This document shows positions 26,551 through 35,218 of a stretch of DNA of 64,000 nucleotides, piece after piece. Each line of letters starts with the position of its first letter. The stretch's first letter is position 1. This DNA comes from Micromonospora alfalfae (GTDB lineage: Bacteria > Actinomycetota > Actinomycetes > Mycobacteriales > Micromonosporaceae): contig NZ_JAKKFH010000009.1 of the NCBI RefSeq assembly GCF_022230925.1, positions 186,001 to 250,000 of the forward strand, given 5' to 3'. The position numbers were made by a program, and so were the translations under genes. A model generated the notes under the pieces. It searched no databases, was not told the origin of the DNA, and saw only the letters and a list, made by a program, of their open reading frames with translations.

Positions 26551-28080
26551 ATGAGCAACGGCTGGGTGCTGCCCGACGAGGTGCTACGGGACGCACCGGC
26601 GTACACGCCACGTCCCGGTGAGCTCGCGGATCTGGAGCTGCTGCTGACCGGCGCGTACGCCCCTCTGACCGGTTTCATGACCCGCGCCGACCTGGTCTCG
26701 GTCAGCCGACGCGGCCGGCTGGCCGACGGCACACCGTGGCAGGTCGCTGTCGTCCTCCAGGTGCCGGCCGCCCTGGCGCAGAGCTTCGATCCGCGCGACC
26801 CGGCCCGCCGGGCGCTCGTGCTGACCGACGGGGAGGGCGCACCGACGGCCGCCCTGGACGTGGCCGACGTCTGGCCGGTCCGCGAGGGCGTGGCGGGAGT
26901 TGGCGGCCAGGTTCGGCGGCTGGGCGACGGGGGGCACGGTCCGTTCCAGCGCCTGCGGCGTAACCCGGAGGAGGTCCGTGCGCTGCTGCCCCCGGGGCGG
27001 GTGCTCGGGGTGATCGCCGACCGGCCGCTGCATCGTCCACAGCTCGCCCAGATCGCCCACGCCGCCCGCACCCTGGCCGCTCACCTGCTCGTGATGATCC
27101 CGGTCGGCGAGGGCGGCGCAGACGGGCTTCCGCCGGAGGCGCTGGTCCGTACGATCTTCGCCGCGCGGGACCGGATGCCACCCGCCACCCTGGTCGCGGT
27201 GCCGCTGTCGCACCGACGCGAGGAGATCAGCGACGCGCTGCTGCGCGCCCGGGTCTCGGCCGCGTACGGGGTCACCCATCTGCTCTCCACCGGGGAGATG
27301 CTCTCCGGCGCCGGGCTGCGGGTGCTGGTGCCGCGCGAACTCGCCTACGACAACCGGGACGGGCAGTGGCGTTGGCGGGAGGACATCCCACCGCGCAACC
27401 GCCGGCTCGCGCTGACCCAGCCGGAGATCGACGACCTGCTCGACCGGGGTTTCCCGCTGCCGGAGTGGCACACCCCGCCCGCTGTGGCACGGGAGTTGGC
27501 CCGGGCCCGGCCGCCGCGTCGGCAGCGCGGGCTGGTGGTCTTCCTGACCGGTCTCTCCGGCTCCGGCAAGTCGACGATCGCCCGAGGGCTGGCGGACGCG
27601 TTACGGGAGAGCGGCGACCGCACGGTGACCCTGCTCGACGGGGACGTGGTGCGCCGGGAACTCTCCGCCGGGCTGGGCTTCAGCAAGACCGACCGGGATC
27701 TCAACGTCCGGCGGATCGGCTGGGTTGCCGCCGAGATCGCCCGGCACCGTGGGGTGGGCATCTGTTGTCCGATCGCCCCGTACGCGGCGGCCCGGGCCAC
27801 CGCCCGGGAGATGGCCCTCGCCGCCGGATCGGGTTTTGTGCTGGTGCACGTGGCCACGCCACTGGAGGTGTGCGAGCGGCGGGACCGCAAGGGCCTGTAC
27901 GCGCGAGCGCGGGCCGGCCTGCTCACCGGGATGACCGGCATCGACGACCCGTACGAGGAGCCGACCGACGCCGATCTCGTGCTCGACACCACCGACCTGA
28001 GCGTGGCGGACGCGGTGCAGGCAGTGCTGCACCATCTGACCGAGACCGGCTGGGTGGAGCTGAAGATCGCCACCGCCTGA
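26551..28080 (+). CDS. Adenylyl-sulfate kinase with degenerate ATP-sulfurylase-like domain
   Basis: 509 residues from the ATG at 26551 (GGGGGGTG upstream). Residues 1-320 match the fold of ATP sulfurylase, including ELLLTGAYAPLTGFM at the PUA-like start. The catalytic motif, normally QxRNPxHxxH, reads IADRPLHRPQ near residues 155-164, losing the Gln, Arg, Asn and second His. Residues 330-509 are APS kinase, with P-loop GLSGSGKST, LLDGDVVRRELS, GFSKTDRDLNVRRIGW and ARATAREMA. The kinase part looks active and would make PAPS; the first domain is probably structural or acts on another nucleotide. Confidence 0.8.
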   Translation: MSNGWVLPDEVLRDAPAYTPRPGELADLELLLTGAYAPLTGFMTRADLVSVSRRGRLADGTPWQVAVVLQVPAALAQSFDPRDPARRALVLTDGEGAPTAALDVADVWPVREGVAGVGGQVRRLGDGGHGPFQRLRRNPEEVRALLPPGRVLGVIADRPLHRPQLAQIAHAARTLAAHLLVMIPVGEGGADGLPPEALVRTIFAARDRMPPATLVAVPLSHRREEISDALLRARVSAAYGVTHLLSTGEMLSGAGLRVLVPRELAYDNRDGQWRWREDIPPRNRRLALTQPEIDDLLDRGFPLPEWHTPPAVARELARARPPRRQRGLVVFLTGLSGSGKSTIARGLADALRESGDRTVTLLDGDVVRRELSAGLGFSKTDRDLNVRRIGWVAAEIARHRGVGICCPIAPYAAARATAREMALAAGSGFVLVHVATPLEVCERRDRKGLYARARAGLLTGMTGIDDPYEEPTDADLVLDTTDLSVADAVQAVLHHLTETGWVELKIATA

Positions 28081-28125
28081 GGCGTCGCCGTACCCGTTCC
28101 TTCCACAGCTGAGCGGCACGCGCTA

Positions 28126-28147
28126 GTGTTCATCTTTGTTGGAACAC
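28126..28147. promoter_or_regulatory. Inverted repeat upstream of the DeoR gene
   Basis: GTGTTC-N10-GAACAC, 46 bases before the DeoR-type gene. The position suits autoregulation by that protein or a core promoter overlap. Short and unproven. Confidence 0.35.
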
Positions 28148-28192
28148 GTTTGACCGCGTGAGGGTACGTGGACGCTCGGGGAGGCACGGCGG

Positions 28193-29002
28193 ATGCTCGC
28201 TCAGCAGCGGCAGGCTGCCATCCTGGAGCGGGTCCGCTCGACCGGCGGCGTCCGGGTCAGCGAGTTGGCAGCCGAGTTCGGCGTGTCCGACATGACCATC
28301 CGGCGCGACCTCGATGCGCTGCACGAGCGCGGCCTGCTGGCCAAGGTGCACGGCGGCGCCACCACGACCGGGCCAAGCTCGACCGACGAGCCGGGCTTCC
28401 GCGCCAAGTCGGTCCGCCAACTGCCCGAGAAGGCCGCCATCGCCGACCGGGCCGCTCAGCTGGTCCGCCCGGCAGCGGCGGTCGCGCTCTCCGCCGGCAC
28501 CACCACGGCCGAGCTGGCCCGCCGGCTGGTGGACGTGCCCGAGCTGACAGTGGTGACCAACTCGCTGCCGGTGGCCGAGATCATGCACGCCGGTGGCCGC
28601 ACGGACCAGACGGTGGTGCTCACCGGCGGCGTACGCACACCGTCGGACGCGCTGGTCGGTCCGCTCGCGGTCGGGGCCGTCCGGTCACTGCACCTGGACC
28701 TGCTCTTCCTGGGCGTCCACGGCATCACCGAGCGGGCCGGCTTCACCACCCCGAACCTGATGGAGGCGGAGACCGATCGGGCGCTCGTGGCGGCGGCGGA
28801 CCAGCTTGTGGTGCTCGCCGACCACACCAAGTGGGGCACCGTCGGCATCTCCTCGATCGTCGGGTTGGCGGCGGCCCACGTACTGGTCAGCGACGACCGG
28901 TTGCCTCCACCCGCACGACGGGTACTCGGCGAACACGTGGGCGAATTGATCATGGTGAAGGCAACAGGGGGCGGGCCGCGTGACGCGCACGCCGACAACT
29001 GA
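28193..29002 (+). CDS. DeoR/GlpR-family sugar-responsive regulator
   Basis: 269 residues. The N-terminal helix-turn-helix is at 3-57: QQRQAAILERVRSTGGVRVSELAAEFGVSDMTIRRDLDALHERG, the standard DeoR pattern. The sensor domain follows with ALSAGTTTAELARRL, VVTNSLPVAE, VVLTGGV and ADHTKWGTVG, the sugar-phosphate-binding fold. It ends 12 bases before galT, so the two form an operon and a galactose-related sugar phosphate is the likely effector. Confidence 0.9.
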   Translation: MLAQQRQAAILERVRSTGGVRVSELAAEFGVSDMTIRRDLDALHERGLLAKVHGGATTTGPSSTDEPGFRAKSVRQLPEKAAIADRAAQLVRPAAAVALSAGTTTAELARRLVDVPELTVVTNSLPVAEIMHAGGRTDQTVVLTGGVRTPSDALVGPLAVGAVRSLHLDLLFLGVHGITERAGFTTPNLMEAETDRALVAAADQLVVLADHTKWGTVGISSIVGLAAAHVLVSDDRLPPPARRVLGEHVGELIMVKATGGGPRDAHADN

Positions 29003-29014
29003 GGGGACGGCGCC

Positions 29015-30091
29015 GTGAAGCGCACCGCGATCAACCTGGCCGACGGCCGGGAGCTGATCTACTTCGACGAGCGCGACGACGCGGTCCGCGACCAGCCGGA
29101 CCGCAGGGACCTGCCGCCACCTCCCCCCGCGTCGCAACTGCGCTACGACCCGTTGACCGACGAGTGGGTGGCGGTCGCCGTGCACCGGCAGACCCGCATC
29201 TTCCTCCCGCCGGCGAACGAGTGCCCTCTCGACCCTTCGGTGGGCGACCGGCTGACCGAGATCCCCGCACCCGACTACGACGTGGTGGTCTTCGAGAACC
29301 GGTTCCCGTCGCTGAGCGGTCGGGTGGCCGAGGAGCCCGGGGAGATCACCCCGTTCACACCGGTCCGGCCGGGCCTCGGCAGGTGCGAGGTGGTCTGCTT
29401 CACGTCGGATCACAACGCCTCCTTCGCCAGCCTGCCGCCGCGCCGGGTCCGCACGGTGCTGGACGCCCTCGCCGACCGGACCGAGGTGCTCGGCGCGCTG
29501 CCCGGCGTCGAGCAGATCTTCTGCTTCGAGAACCGGGGCGTTGAAATCGGTGTCACGCTGCACCATCCGCACGGCCAGATCTACGCGTACCCCTTCGTGA
29601 CGCCGCGCACCCGCGCGCTGCTGGCCGCGGCGCGCCGGCACGCCGAGCGGACCGGCGGGGGCAACCTGTACGCGGACGTGCTGGCCGCCGAGCGCGCCAC
29701 CGGCGACCGGGTGGTCACGGAGAACGAACACTGGACGGCGTTCGTCCCGGCGGCCGCCCGCTGGCCGTTCGAGGTGCACGTCGCACCGCACCGCGTGGTG
29801 CCGGACATCCCGGCGCTCAGCGACAGCGAGCGGGACGCCTTCGGGTCGCTCTACCTGGATCTACTGCGCCGCTTCGACGGCCTGTTCGACATGCCGATGC
29901 CGTACATCTCGGCCTGGCACCAGGCTCCCGTGCGGGTCGACCGCGAACTGGGCCACCTGCACCTACAGCTGTTCAGCATCCGACGGGCCACGGACAAGCT
30001 GAAGTACCTGGCGGGCTCCGAGTCCGGGATGGGCGTCTTCATCAACGACATCGCTCCGGAACGCGCCGCCGACCTGCTGCGCGCCGCCTGA
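29015..30091 (+). CDS. galT: Galactose-1-phosphate uridylyltransferase
   Basis: 358 residues from a GTG with GAGGGGA upstream. The nucleophile is in HHPHGQ: His186 of H184-P-H186, which is uridylylated in the Leloir reaction exchanging UMP between UDP-glucose and galactose-1-phosphate. FENRFPSLSG and ENEHWTAFVPAAARWPFEVHVAPHR are further family motifs. galK, its usual neighbour, is not in the window. It follows the DeoR gene closely and is followed by tandem repeats and a terminator. Confidence 0.93.
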   Translation: MKRTAINLADGRELIYFDERDDAVRDQPDRRDLPPPPPASQLRYDPLTDEWVAVAVHRQTRIFLPPANECPLDPSVGDRLTEIPAPDYDVVVFENRFPSLSGRVAEEPGEITPFTPVRPGLGRCEVVCFTSDHNASFASLPPRRVRTVLDALADRTEVLGALPGVEQIFCFENRGVEIGVTLHHPHGQIYAYPFVTPRTRALLAAARRHAERTGGGNLYADVLAAERATGDRVVTENEHWTAFVPAAARWPFEVHVAPHRVVPDIPALSDSERDAFGSLYLDLLRRFDGLFDMPMPYISAWHQAPVRVDRELGHLHLQLFSIRRATDKLKYLAGSESGMGVFINDIAPERAADLLRAA

Positions 30092-30107
30092 GCAACCCTG
30101 CTGTGCG

Positions 30108-30195
30108 CGCGGCCTGAGCTTGGCGCGGCCTGAGCTTGGTGCGCAGCCTGAGCGTGGTGGGCAGCCTGAGCGTGGTGGGCGGCCTGAGCTTGGCT
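30108..30195 (+). repeat. Tandem 18-bp repeats after galT
   Basis: About five units of GCGGCCTGAGCTTGGTGC (variants GCAGCCTGAGCGTGGTGG) run from 30108 to 30195, directly after the galT stop codon. Period is 18 except for the first, shorter step. No reading frame covers them on either strand with coding character. They precede a terminator. Confidence 0.7.
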
Positions 30196-30206
30196 GGAAA
30201 CAGGGC

Positions 30207-30234
30207 GCGGGGGGCCCGGGACAGGGCCCCCCGC
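30207..30234 (+). terminator. Terminator of the DeoR-galT operon
   Basis: 11-bp stem GCGGGGGGCCC with its complement and a 6-base loop, 115 bases after the galT stop. No T-run, as is common in high-GC actinobacteria. Confidence 0.7.
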
Positions 30235-30413
30235 AGGGAAGGGACGGCTGGCTGTGCACGGCACAGCCGGGAAGGCTGGCTGATCGGCGCACGGGTGCCG
30301 CGGGTCGACCGTGGTCAACCTTCCTGGACGCGACTGGCATCTCGTCCATCCTGGTCAACGAGGCGCGCCGGCCGCAGTGACGCCGATCGGCGCGGCGGCG
30401 CTTGACACGCCGA

Positions 30414-30441
30414 AGCCCGCCGGCTGAGGTGCCGGCGGGCT
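30414..30441 (-). terminator. Terminator of icd
   Basis: 11-bp perfect stem AGCCCGCCGGC with its complement and a 6-base loop, 22 bases beyond the icd stop codon. Confidence 0.75.
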
Positions 30442-30463
30442 CCGATGACGCGGTACGCCTGGA

Positions 30464-31681
30464 TCAGGCAGCGATCTTGCGGGCCAGGTTCTCGTCGAGC
30501 GCGTTCATGAACTCGTCGGTGGTCAGCCACGGGGCGTCGCGCGAGATGAGCAGCGAGAGGTCCTTGGTCATCTGGCCGCCTTCGACGGTGTCGACGATGA
30601 CCTGCTCCAGGGTGTTGGCGAACTCGGTGACCGCCGGCGTGCCGTCCAGCTTGCCCCGGTGGGCCAGGCCCCGGGTCCAGGCGTAGATCGACGCGATCGG
30701 GTTGGTCGACGTCTTCTCACCCTTCTGGTACTGCCGGTAGTGCCGGGTGACGGTGCCGTGCGCGGCCTCGGCCTCGACGGTACGACCGTCCGGGGAGAGC
30801 AGGACGGAGGTCATCAGACCCAGCGAGCCGAAGCCCTGCGCGACGGTGTCGGACTGCACGTCACCGTCGTAGTTCTTGCAGGCCCAGACGTAGCCGCCCT
30901 CCCACTTGAGCGCGGCGGCGACCATGTCGTCGATCAGCCGGTGCTCGTAGGTGATGCCGGCGGCGTCGAACTCGGCCTTGAACTCGTTCTCGAACACCTC
31001 GGCGAAGAGGTCCTTGAACCGACCGTCGTACGCCTTGAGGATGGTGTTCTTGGTGGACAGGTAGACCGGGTAGTTGCGGTCCAGCCCGTACCGGAAAGAC
31101 GCCCGGGCGAAGTCCCGGATCGACTCGTCGTAGTTGTACATGCCCATGGCGATGCCGCCGCCGGGGAAGTTGGCGACCTCCATCTCCATCGGCGCGCCGC
31201 CGTCGGCCGGGGTGTAGGTGATGGTCACCGTGCCCGGGCCGGGGACAACGAAGTCGGTGGCCTTGTACTGGTCACCGTGGGCGTGCCGGCCGATGATGAT
31301 CGGCTTGGTCCAGCCGGGGACCAGCCGCGGCACGTTGGACATGATGATCGGCTCACGGAAGACGACGCCGCCGAGGATGTTGCGGATGGTGCCGTTGGGC
31401 GACCGCCACATCTTCTTCAGGCCGAACTCCTCGACCCGGGCCTCGTCCGGAGTGATGGTCGCGCACTTGACGCCGACGCCGTGCTCCTTGATGGCGTTGG
31501 CGGCGTCGATCGTGACCTGGTCGTCGGTCTCGTCGCGGTGCTGGATCGACAGGTCGTAGTAGTGCAGGTCGACGTCGAGGTAGGGCAGGATCAGCTGCTC
31601 CCGGATCTGCTTCCAGATGATCCGGGTCATCTCGTCGCCGTCGAGTTCTACGACCGGGTTGTTTACCTTGATCTTCGCCAT
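30464..31681 (-). CDS. icd: NADP-dependent isocitrate dehydrogenase
   Basis: 405 residues, the homodimeric subtype shared with eukaryotic cytosolic enzymes. Motifs: [16 protein letters not shown] at the N-terminus, [14 protein letters not shown] for isocitrate binding, [31 protein letters not shown] for the metal and NADP region, and [27 protein letters not shown]. It oxidises isocitrate to 2-oxoglutarate in the TCA cycle. In this window mdh, folD, purH/N and sucCD lie nearby on the same strand. Confidence 0.95.
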   Translation of the reverse strand: MAKIKVNNPVVELDGDEMTRIIWKQIREQLILPYLDVDLHYYDLSIQHRDETDDQVTIDAANAIKEHGVGVKCATITPDEARVEEFGLKKMWRSPNGTIRNILGGVVFREPIIMSNVPRLVPGWTKPIIIGRHAHGDQYKATDFVVPGPGTVTITYTPADGGAPMEMEVANFPGGGIAMGMYNYDESIRDFARASFRYGLDRNYPVYLSTKNTILKAYDGRFKDLFAEVFENEFKAEFDAAGITYEHRLIDDMVAAALKWEGGYVWACKNYDGDVQSDTVAQGFGSLGLMTSVLLSPDGRTVEAEAAHGTVTRHYRQYQKGEKTSTNPIASIYAWTRGLAHRGKLDGTPAVTEFANTLEQVIVDTVEGGQMTKDLSLLISRDAPWLTTDEFMNALDENLARKIAA

Positions 31682-31818
31682 CGGCCGGCGCTCCTCTCGG
31701 GGGACACGTGCTCAAGCAGTACGAGCGTACTGCAATTGGGCCGGCAGCCCCCAGCCGGCCTCTACCGGCCGGCGGAACCGGGCTGCGCGGAACAGGAATG
31801 CCCTGGAATCATCGTCCG

Positions 31819-32628
31819 ATGCCACTGAACCGCACCCTCGGGTCTATCACGGTCACCGCGCTCACCGACGGTGAGGGTGCCTTCTTCCAGCCTCGCGCGG
31901 AAGCGTTTCCGCAGGCCACAGCGGCACACTGGGCGGAGGCCGACCGGCGCGACCCCGGCTCGGTGACCGCCGACGGGCAGTGGTGGCTGCCATTCCGCAG
32001 CTTCGCGATCCGCGCCGGCGACGGGCCTGTCACGCTTGTCGACGCCGGGATCGGCCCAGCCGACGCACCCGCCGCGAGCTGGGCGCCCGTGCCCGGGCGA
32101 CTGCCCGCCGAGCTGGCCGCAGCGGGCATCGACCCCGCCGATGTCGACACTGTCGTCCTGACCCACCTGCACAGCGACCACATCGGCTGGGCGGTCACCG
32201 GCACGCCGGGGCGGCCGTACTTCCCGAACGCGAGCTACCTGCTGCAACGCGCCGAACTCGACGCGGCGGAGACGCTCAACCCGGGGCTCCCGGCCGGCCT
32301 CATCGCGCCCCTGCGCGCCGCCGGCCAGCTCCGGGTGGTCGACGGCGAGACCGCCCTCACCCCAGCGGTACGTCTGCTGCCCACCCCGGGCCACACGCCC
32401 GGTCACCAGTGCGTGCTCCTGACCTCGGCCGACGAACGGATGCTGCTCACCGGGGACCTGCTGGTGCACGTTCTGCAACTCGTCGACCCCGACCTGGCGT
32501 ACGCCCACGAGGAAGACCCGGAAGTCGCCCGCACCTCGCGGCTGACCGCCCTACGTACCCACTCCCCCACCGTCCTGGCCACCCCCCACCTCGGCACCCC
32601 CTTCACCACCCATCCCAGCCCCGGTTGA
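31819..32628 (+). CDS. Metallo-beta-lactamase fold hydrolase
   Basis: 269 residues from the ATG at 31819; an ATG at 31798 is also possible. The metal motif is THLHSDHIGW (His116, His118, Asp120, His121), with later ligands in TPGHTPGHQ, LLTGDLLVHV and ATPHLG. This is the MBL-fold family near N-acyl homoserine lactonase and glyoxalase II-like hydrolases; the substrate is not clear. Its stop codon lies inside the left arm of the palindrome at 32619-32688. It runs against the TCA-cycle genes in orientation. Confidence 0.85.
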   Translation: MPLNRTLGSITVTALTDGEGAFFQPRAEAFPQATAAHWAEADRRDPGSVTADGQWWLPFRSFAIRAGDGPVTLVDAGIGPADAPAASWAPVPGRLPAELAAAGIDPADVDTVVLTHLHSDHIGWAVTGTPGRPYFPNASYLLQRAELDAAETLNPGLPAGLIAPLRAAGQLRVVDGETALTPAVRLLPTPGHTPGHQCVLLTSADERMLLTGDLLVHVLQLVDPDLAYAHEEDPEVARTSRLTALRTHSPTVLATPHLGTPFTTHPSPG

Positions 32629-32688
32629 TCAAGAGGTTTGCGTCACCACAACCGCGATCCCTGACGCAAACCTCTTGATCAACCGGGG
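32619..32688. repeat. Palindrome between convergent genes, likely bidirectional terminator
   Basis: Perfect 27-bp inverted arms (32619-32645 and 32662-32688) starting CCCCGGTTGATCAAGAGG, with a 16-base loop. It shares the CGGTTGATCA start with the palindromes at 13109 and 41056 but differs in the inner arm and loop. Confidence 0.75.
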
Positions 32689-32731
32689 CGGGTGGGGCTG
32701 GGTGGGGTGGGGCGGGTGGGGGGCTGGACGG

Positions 32732-32766
32732 CGAAGGGCGCGCCGGGTTTGCCGGCGCGCCCTTCG
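32732..32766 (-). terminator. Terminator of mdh
   Basis: 15-bp perfect stem CGAAGGGCGCGCCGG with its complement and a 5-base loop, 20 bases after the mdh stop codon. Confidence 0.8.
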
Positions 32767-32786
32767 CTGATGCTGTGTTTCGGGAA

Positions 32787-33737
32787 CTACATGCTGGAGA
32801 TGTCGCCCTGCTTGGCGCGGACGGCTTCGGCAGCCTCCAAGAGGCTGGCGCGCTCGTCGGCGTCGAGGTCGGTCTCGACGACCCGCTTGACGCCCTCGGC
32901 GCCGATCTCGGCCTCGACACCCAGGTAGACGCCGGAGATGCCGTACTCGCCGTCGACCCAGGCGCAGACCGGCATGACCTCGCCGGAGTCCTCCGCGACG
33001 GCCTTCGCCATCCGGGCCGCGGCGGCGGACGGGGCGTAGTAGGCCGAACCGGTCTTGAGCAGCGCGACGACCTCGGCGCCACCGTTGCGGGTCTTGACGA
33101 CCAGCTCCTCGATCTGCTCGGCCGGCATGGCGTCGCGCAGCGGCTTGCCGTTGACGGTGCTCTTCGACGGCACCGGGACCATCGTGTCGCCGTGCGAGCC
33201 GAGGGTCAGCGTGCGCACCGAGGCCACCGGCACGTTCAGCGCCTCGGCGACAAAGTTGCTGAACCGGGCGGTGTCGAGCATGCCGGCCTGGCCGAGCACC
33301 CGGTTCTTCGGGAACTGGGTGGCGAGCTGGGCCAGCGCGGTCATCTCGTCCAGCGGGTTGGAGACCACGATGACGACGGCGTTCGGGGCGTACTTGGCGA
33401 CGTTCTCGGCGACCTGGCGGACGATCTTGGCGTTGGTCTCCAGCAGGTCCATCCGGCTCATGCCGGGCTTGCGCGGCAGACCAGCGGTGATCACGACGAC
33501 GTCGGAGCCCTCGATGCTCTCGTAGCCCTCACCGTTGGGGCCGGTGGTCACGCCGACCACCTTGGTCTCGAAGCCCTCGATGGCCCGGGACTGGTTGAGG
33601 TCGAGCGCGAGGCCCGCGGGCTTGCCCTCCACGATGTCAGTGATCACTACGGTGTCGAAGACGTCGTACTCGGCCAGGCGCTGTGCGGTGGTGGAGCCGT
33701 AGAAGCCAGCCCCGACGACAGTGACCTTCTTACCCAT
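32787..33737 (-). CDS. mdh: Malate dehydrogenase (LDH-like type)
   Basis: 316 residues. The dinucleotide motif VVGAGFYGSTTA opens the protein. TAGLPRKPGMSRMDLLETN holds the substrate loop with the Arg residues that favour malate, SNPLDEMTALA follows, and GSHGDTMVP carries the catalytic His. The length and the Arg after PRKPGM fit the tetrameric, LDH-like malate dehydrogenases. It interconverts malate and oxaloacetate. The folD stop is 138 bases upstream. Confidence 0.93.
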   Translation of the reverse strand: MGKKVTVVGAGFYGSTTAQRLAEYDVFDTVVITDIVEGKPAGLALDLNQSRAIEGFETKVVGVTTGPNGEGYESIEGSDVVVITAGLPRKPGMSRMDLLETNAKIVRQVAENVAKYAPNAVVIVVSNPLDEMTALAQLATQFPKNRVLGQAGMLDTARFSNFVAEALNVPVASVRTLTLGSHGDTMVPVPSKSTVNGKPLRDAMPAEQIEELVVKTRNGGAEVVALLKTGSAYYAPSAAAARMAKAVAEDSGEVMPVCAWVDGEYGISGVYLGVEAEIGAEGVKRVVETDLDADERASLLEAAEAVRAKQGDISSM

Positions 33738-33875
33738 GGTCGTCCCACTCCCTGATACCAGTCGGTTTTCCGGACCGTATCAGTCATCCTGGCACCGATC
33801 AGGCCAGGGGCGGCGGCCATCGCCGGGATGGGGCGAACGTCACCGCCGTCTGGTTCGGCGTCGCCGAGGCGCGGG

Positions 33876-34736
33876 TCAGCCGCGCTCGGCGCGCTCGACG
33901 ACGTTGGTGAGCAGCATGGCCCGGGTCATCGGGCCCACGCCGCCGGGCATGGGGACCAGCGCGCCAGCCGTCTCGGCCACCTCCGGGTCCACGTCGCCGG
34001 TGTAGCGGCCCTTGCCGTCCGCGCCGATCACGCGGGTGATGCCGACGTCCACCACCACCGCACCGGGGTTGATCATGTCGGCGGTGAGCAGACCCGGTAC
34101 GCCGGCCGCGACGATGACGATGTCGGCGGCCCGGGTGTGCGAGGCCAAATCGAGGGTGCCGGTGTGGCAGAGGGTGACAGTGGCGTTCTCGCTGCGCCTG
34201 GTGAGTAGCAGGCCGAGCGGTCGGCCAACAGTGTTGCCGCGACCGACCACAGCGACGGTGGCCCCGCGCAGCGCCACGTCGTGCCGGCGGAGCAGCTCGA
34301 CGATGCCGCGCGGCGTGCACGGCAGCGGACCGTCGTAGCCGAGCACGAGCCGACCCAGGTTGACCGGGTGCAGGCCGTCGGCGTCCTTGTCCGGGTCGAT
34401 CAACTCCAGCACCCGCTGGGTGTCGAGGTGGCCCGGCAGCGGCAGTTGGACGATGTAGCCGTGGCACGCCGGGTCGGCGTTCAGCTCGGCCAGCACGTCG
34501 TCGACCTGCTGTTGGGTGGCGTCGGCCGGCAGTTCGCGGCGGATCGAGGCGATGCCCACCTCGGCGCAGTCGCGGTGCTTGCCGTTGACGTACGCCTGGC
34601 TACCCGGGTCCGCCCCGACCAGGACCGTGCCGAGCCCGGGGGTGATGCCGCGTTCCGCGAGTGCCTTCACCCGGATGCGCAGCTCGTCCTTGATCTCCGC
34701 TGCGGTTGCCTTGCCGTCCAGAAGCGTCGCCGTCAC
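33876..34736 (-). CDS. folD: Bifunctional methylenetetrahydrofolate dehydrogenase / cyclohydrolase
   Basis: 286 residues. Conserved segments are [17 protein letters not shown] (catalytic Lys in VxxK, here NGK), [50 protein letters not shown] and [12 protein letters not shown]. It makes 10-formyl-THF, the cofactor used by PurN and PurH, encoded about 7 kb away on the same strand. It diverges from the first peptide-transporter operon. Confidence 0.95.
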   Translation of the reverse strand: MTATLLDGKATAAEIKDELRIRVKALAERGITPGLGTVLVGADPGSQAYVNGKHRDCAEVGIASIRRELPADATQQQVDDVLAELNADPACHGYIVQLPLPGHLDTQRVLELIDPDKDADGLHPVNLGRLVLGYDGPLPCTPRGIVELLRRHDVALRGATVAVVGRGNTVGRPLGLLLTRRSENATVTLCHTGTLDLASHTRAADIVIVAAGVPGLLTADMINPGAVVVDVGITRVIGADGKGRYTGDVDPEVAETAGALVPMPGGVGPMTRAMLLTNVVERAERG

Positions 34737-35218
34737 GACCGAATCGTCTCACGACCACCGCCCGCGGATCAGACGACCTCGCTCGGGCCGTCCGCCGCCC
34801 AGTACTGCCGGGTTGCCGTCGGGCGGCCCGGGCCATGGTGGGGTGGCTGCCGCTGGAGTAACCGTGTGTGAGGTGTTGCTAGTCACTTTCGGTGACGATT
34901 TGTGGATTCGATCACGGTCGAACCAGACAGAGCGGGGCGGAACTGCGGAGATGGGACGGCCACCCCAGGCGGTGTCGAGGCGGCCAGGCGGGGCCGAACG
35001 CACTGTCATTCGCCGGGATTTTCGCAGCTCAACGTCAATACGCCCGGTTTGGGGTAGCAGGTTCACTCGTTCCCGACAACTGAGGTAACCCCGGACTGTT
35101 ACCCACCCGCAACCGCGTCGTTGTCGAAGCCCCGTCGCCGACCTACCGTTACGGCTTGTTGCGCAGCGTAACCCAGCGTCGGGCCTGACTGCGCAGCGTG
35201 AGGAGATGAGGAGGCTCA
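34737..35218. promoter_or_regulatory. Divergent control region of folD and peptide operon 1
   Basis: 482 bases with no convincing gene. At 35084-35103 lies GGTAAC-N8-GTTACC, a 20-base operator-like inverted repeat 115 bases before the binding-protein gene. GCGCAGCGT occurs twice just downstream (35161-35169, 35191-35199). A strong ribosome binding site GAGGAGATGAGGAGG precedes the start at 35219. Confidence 0.5.
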
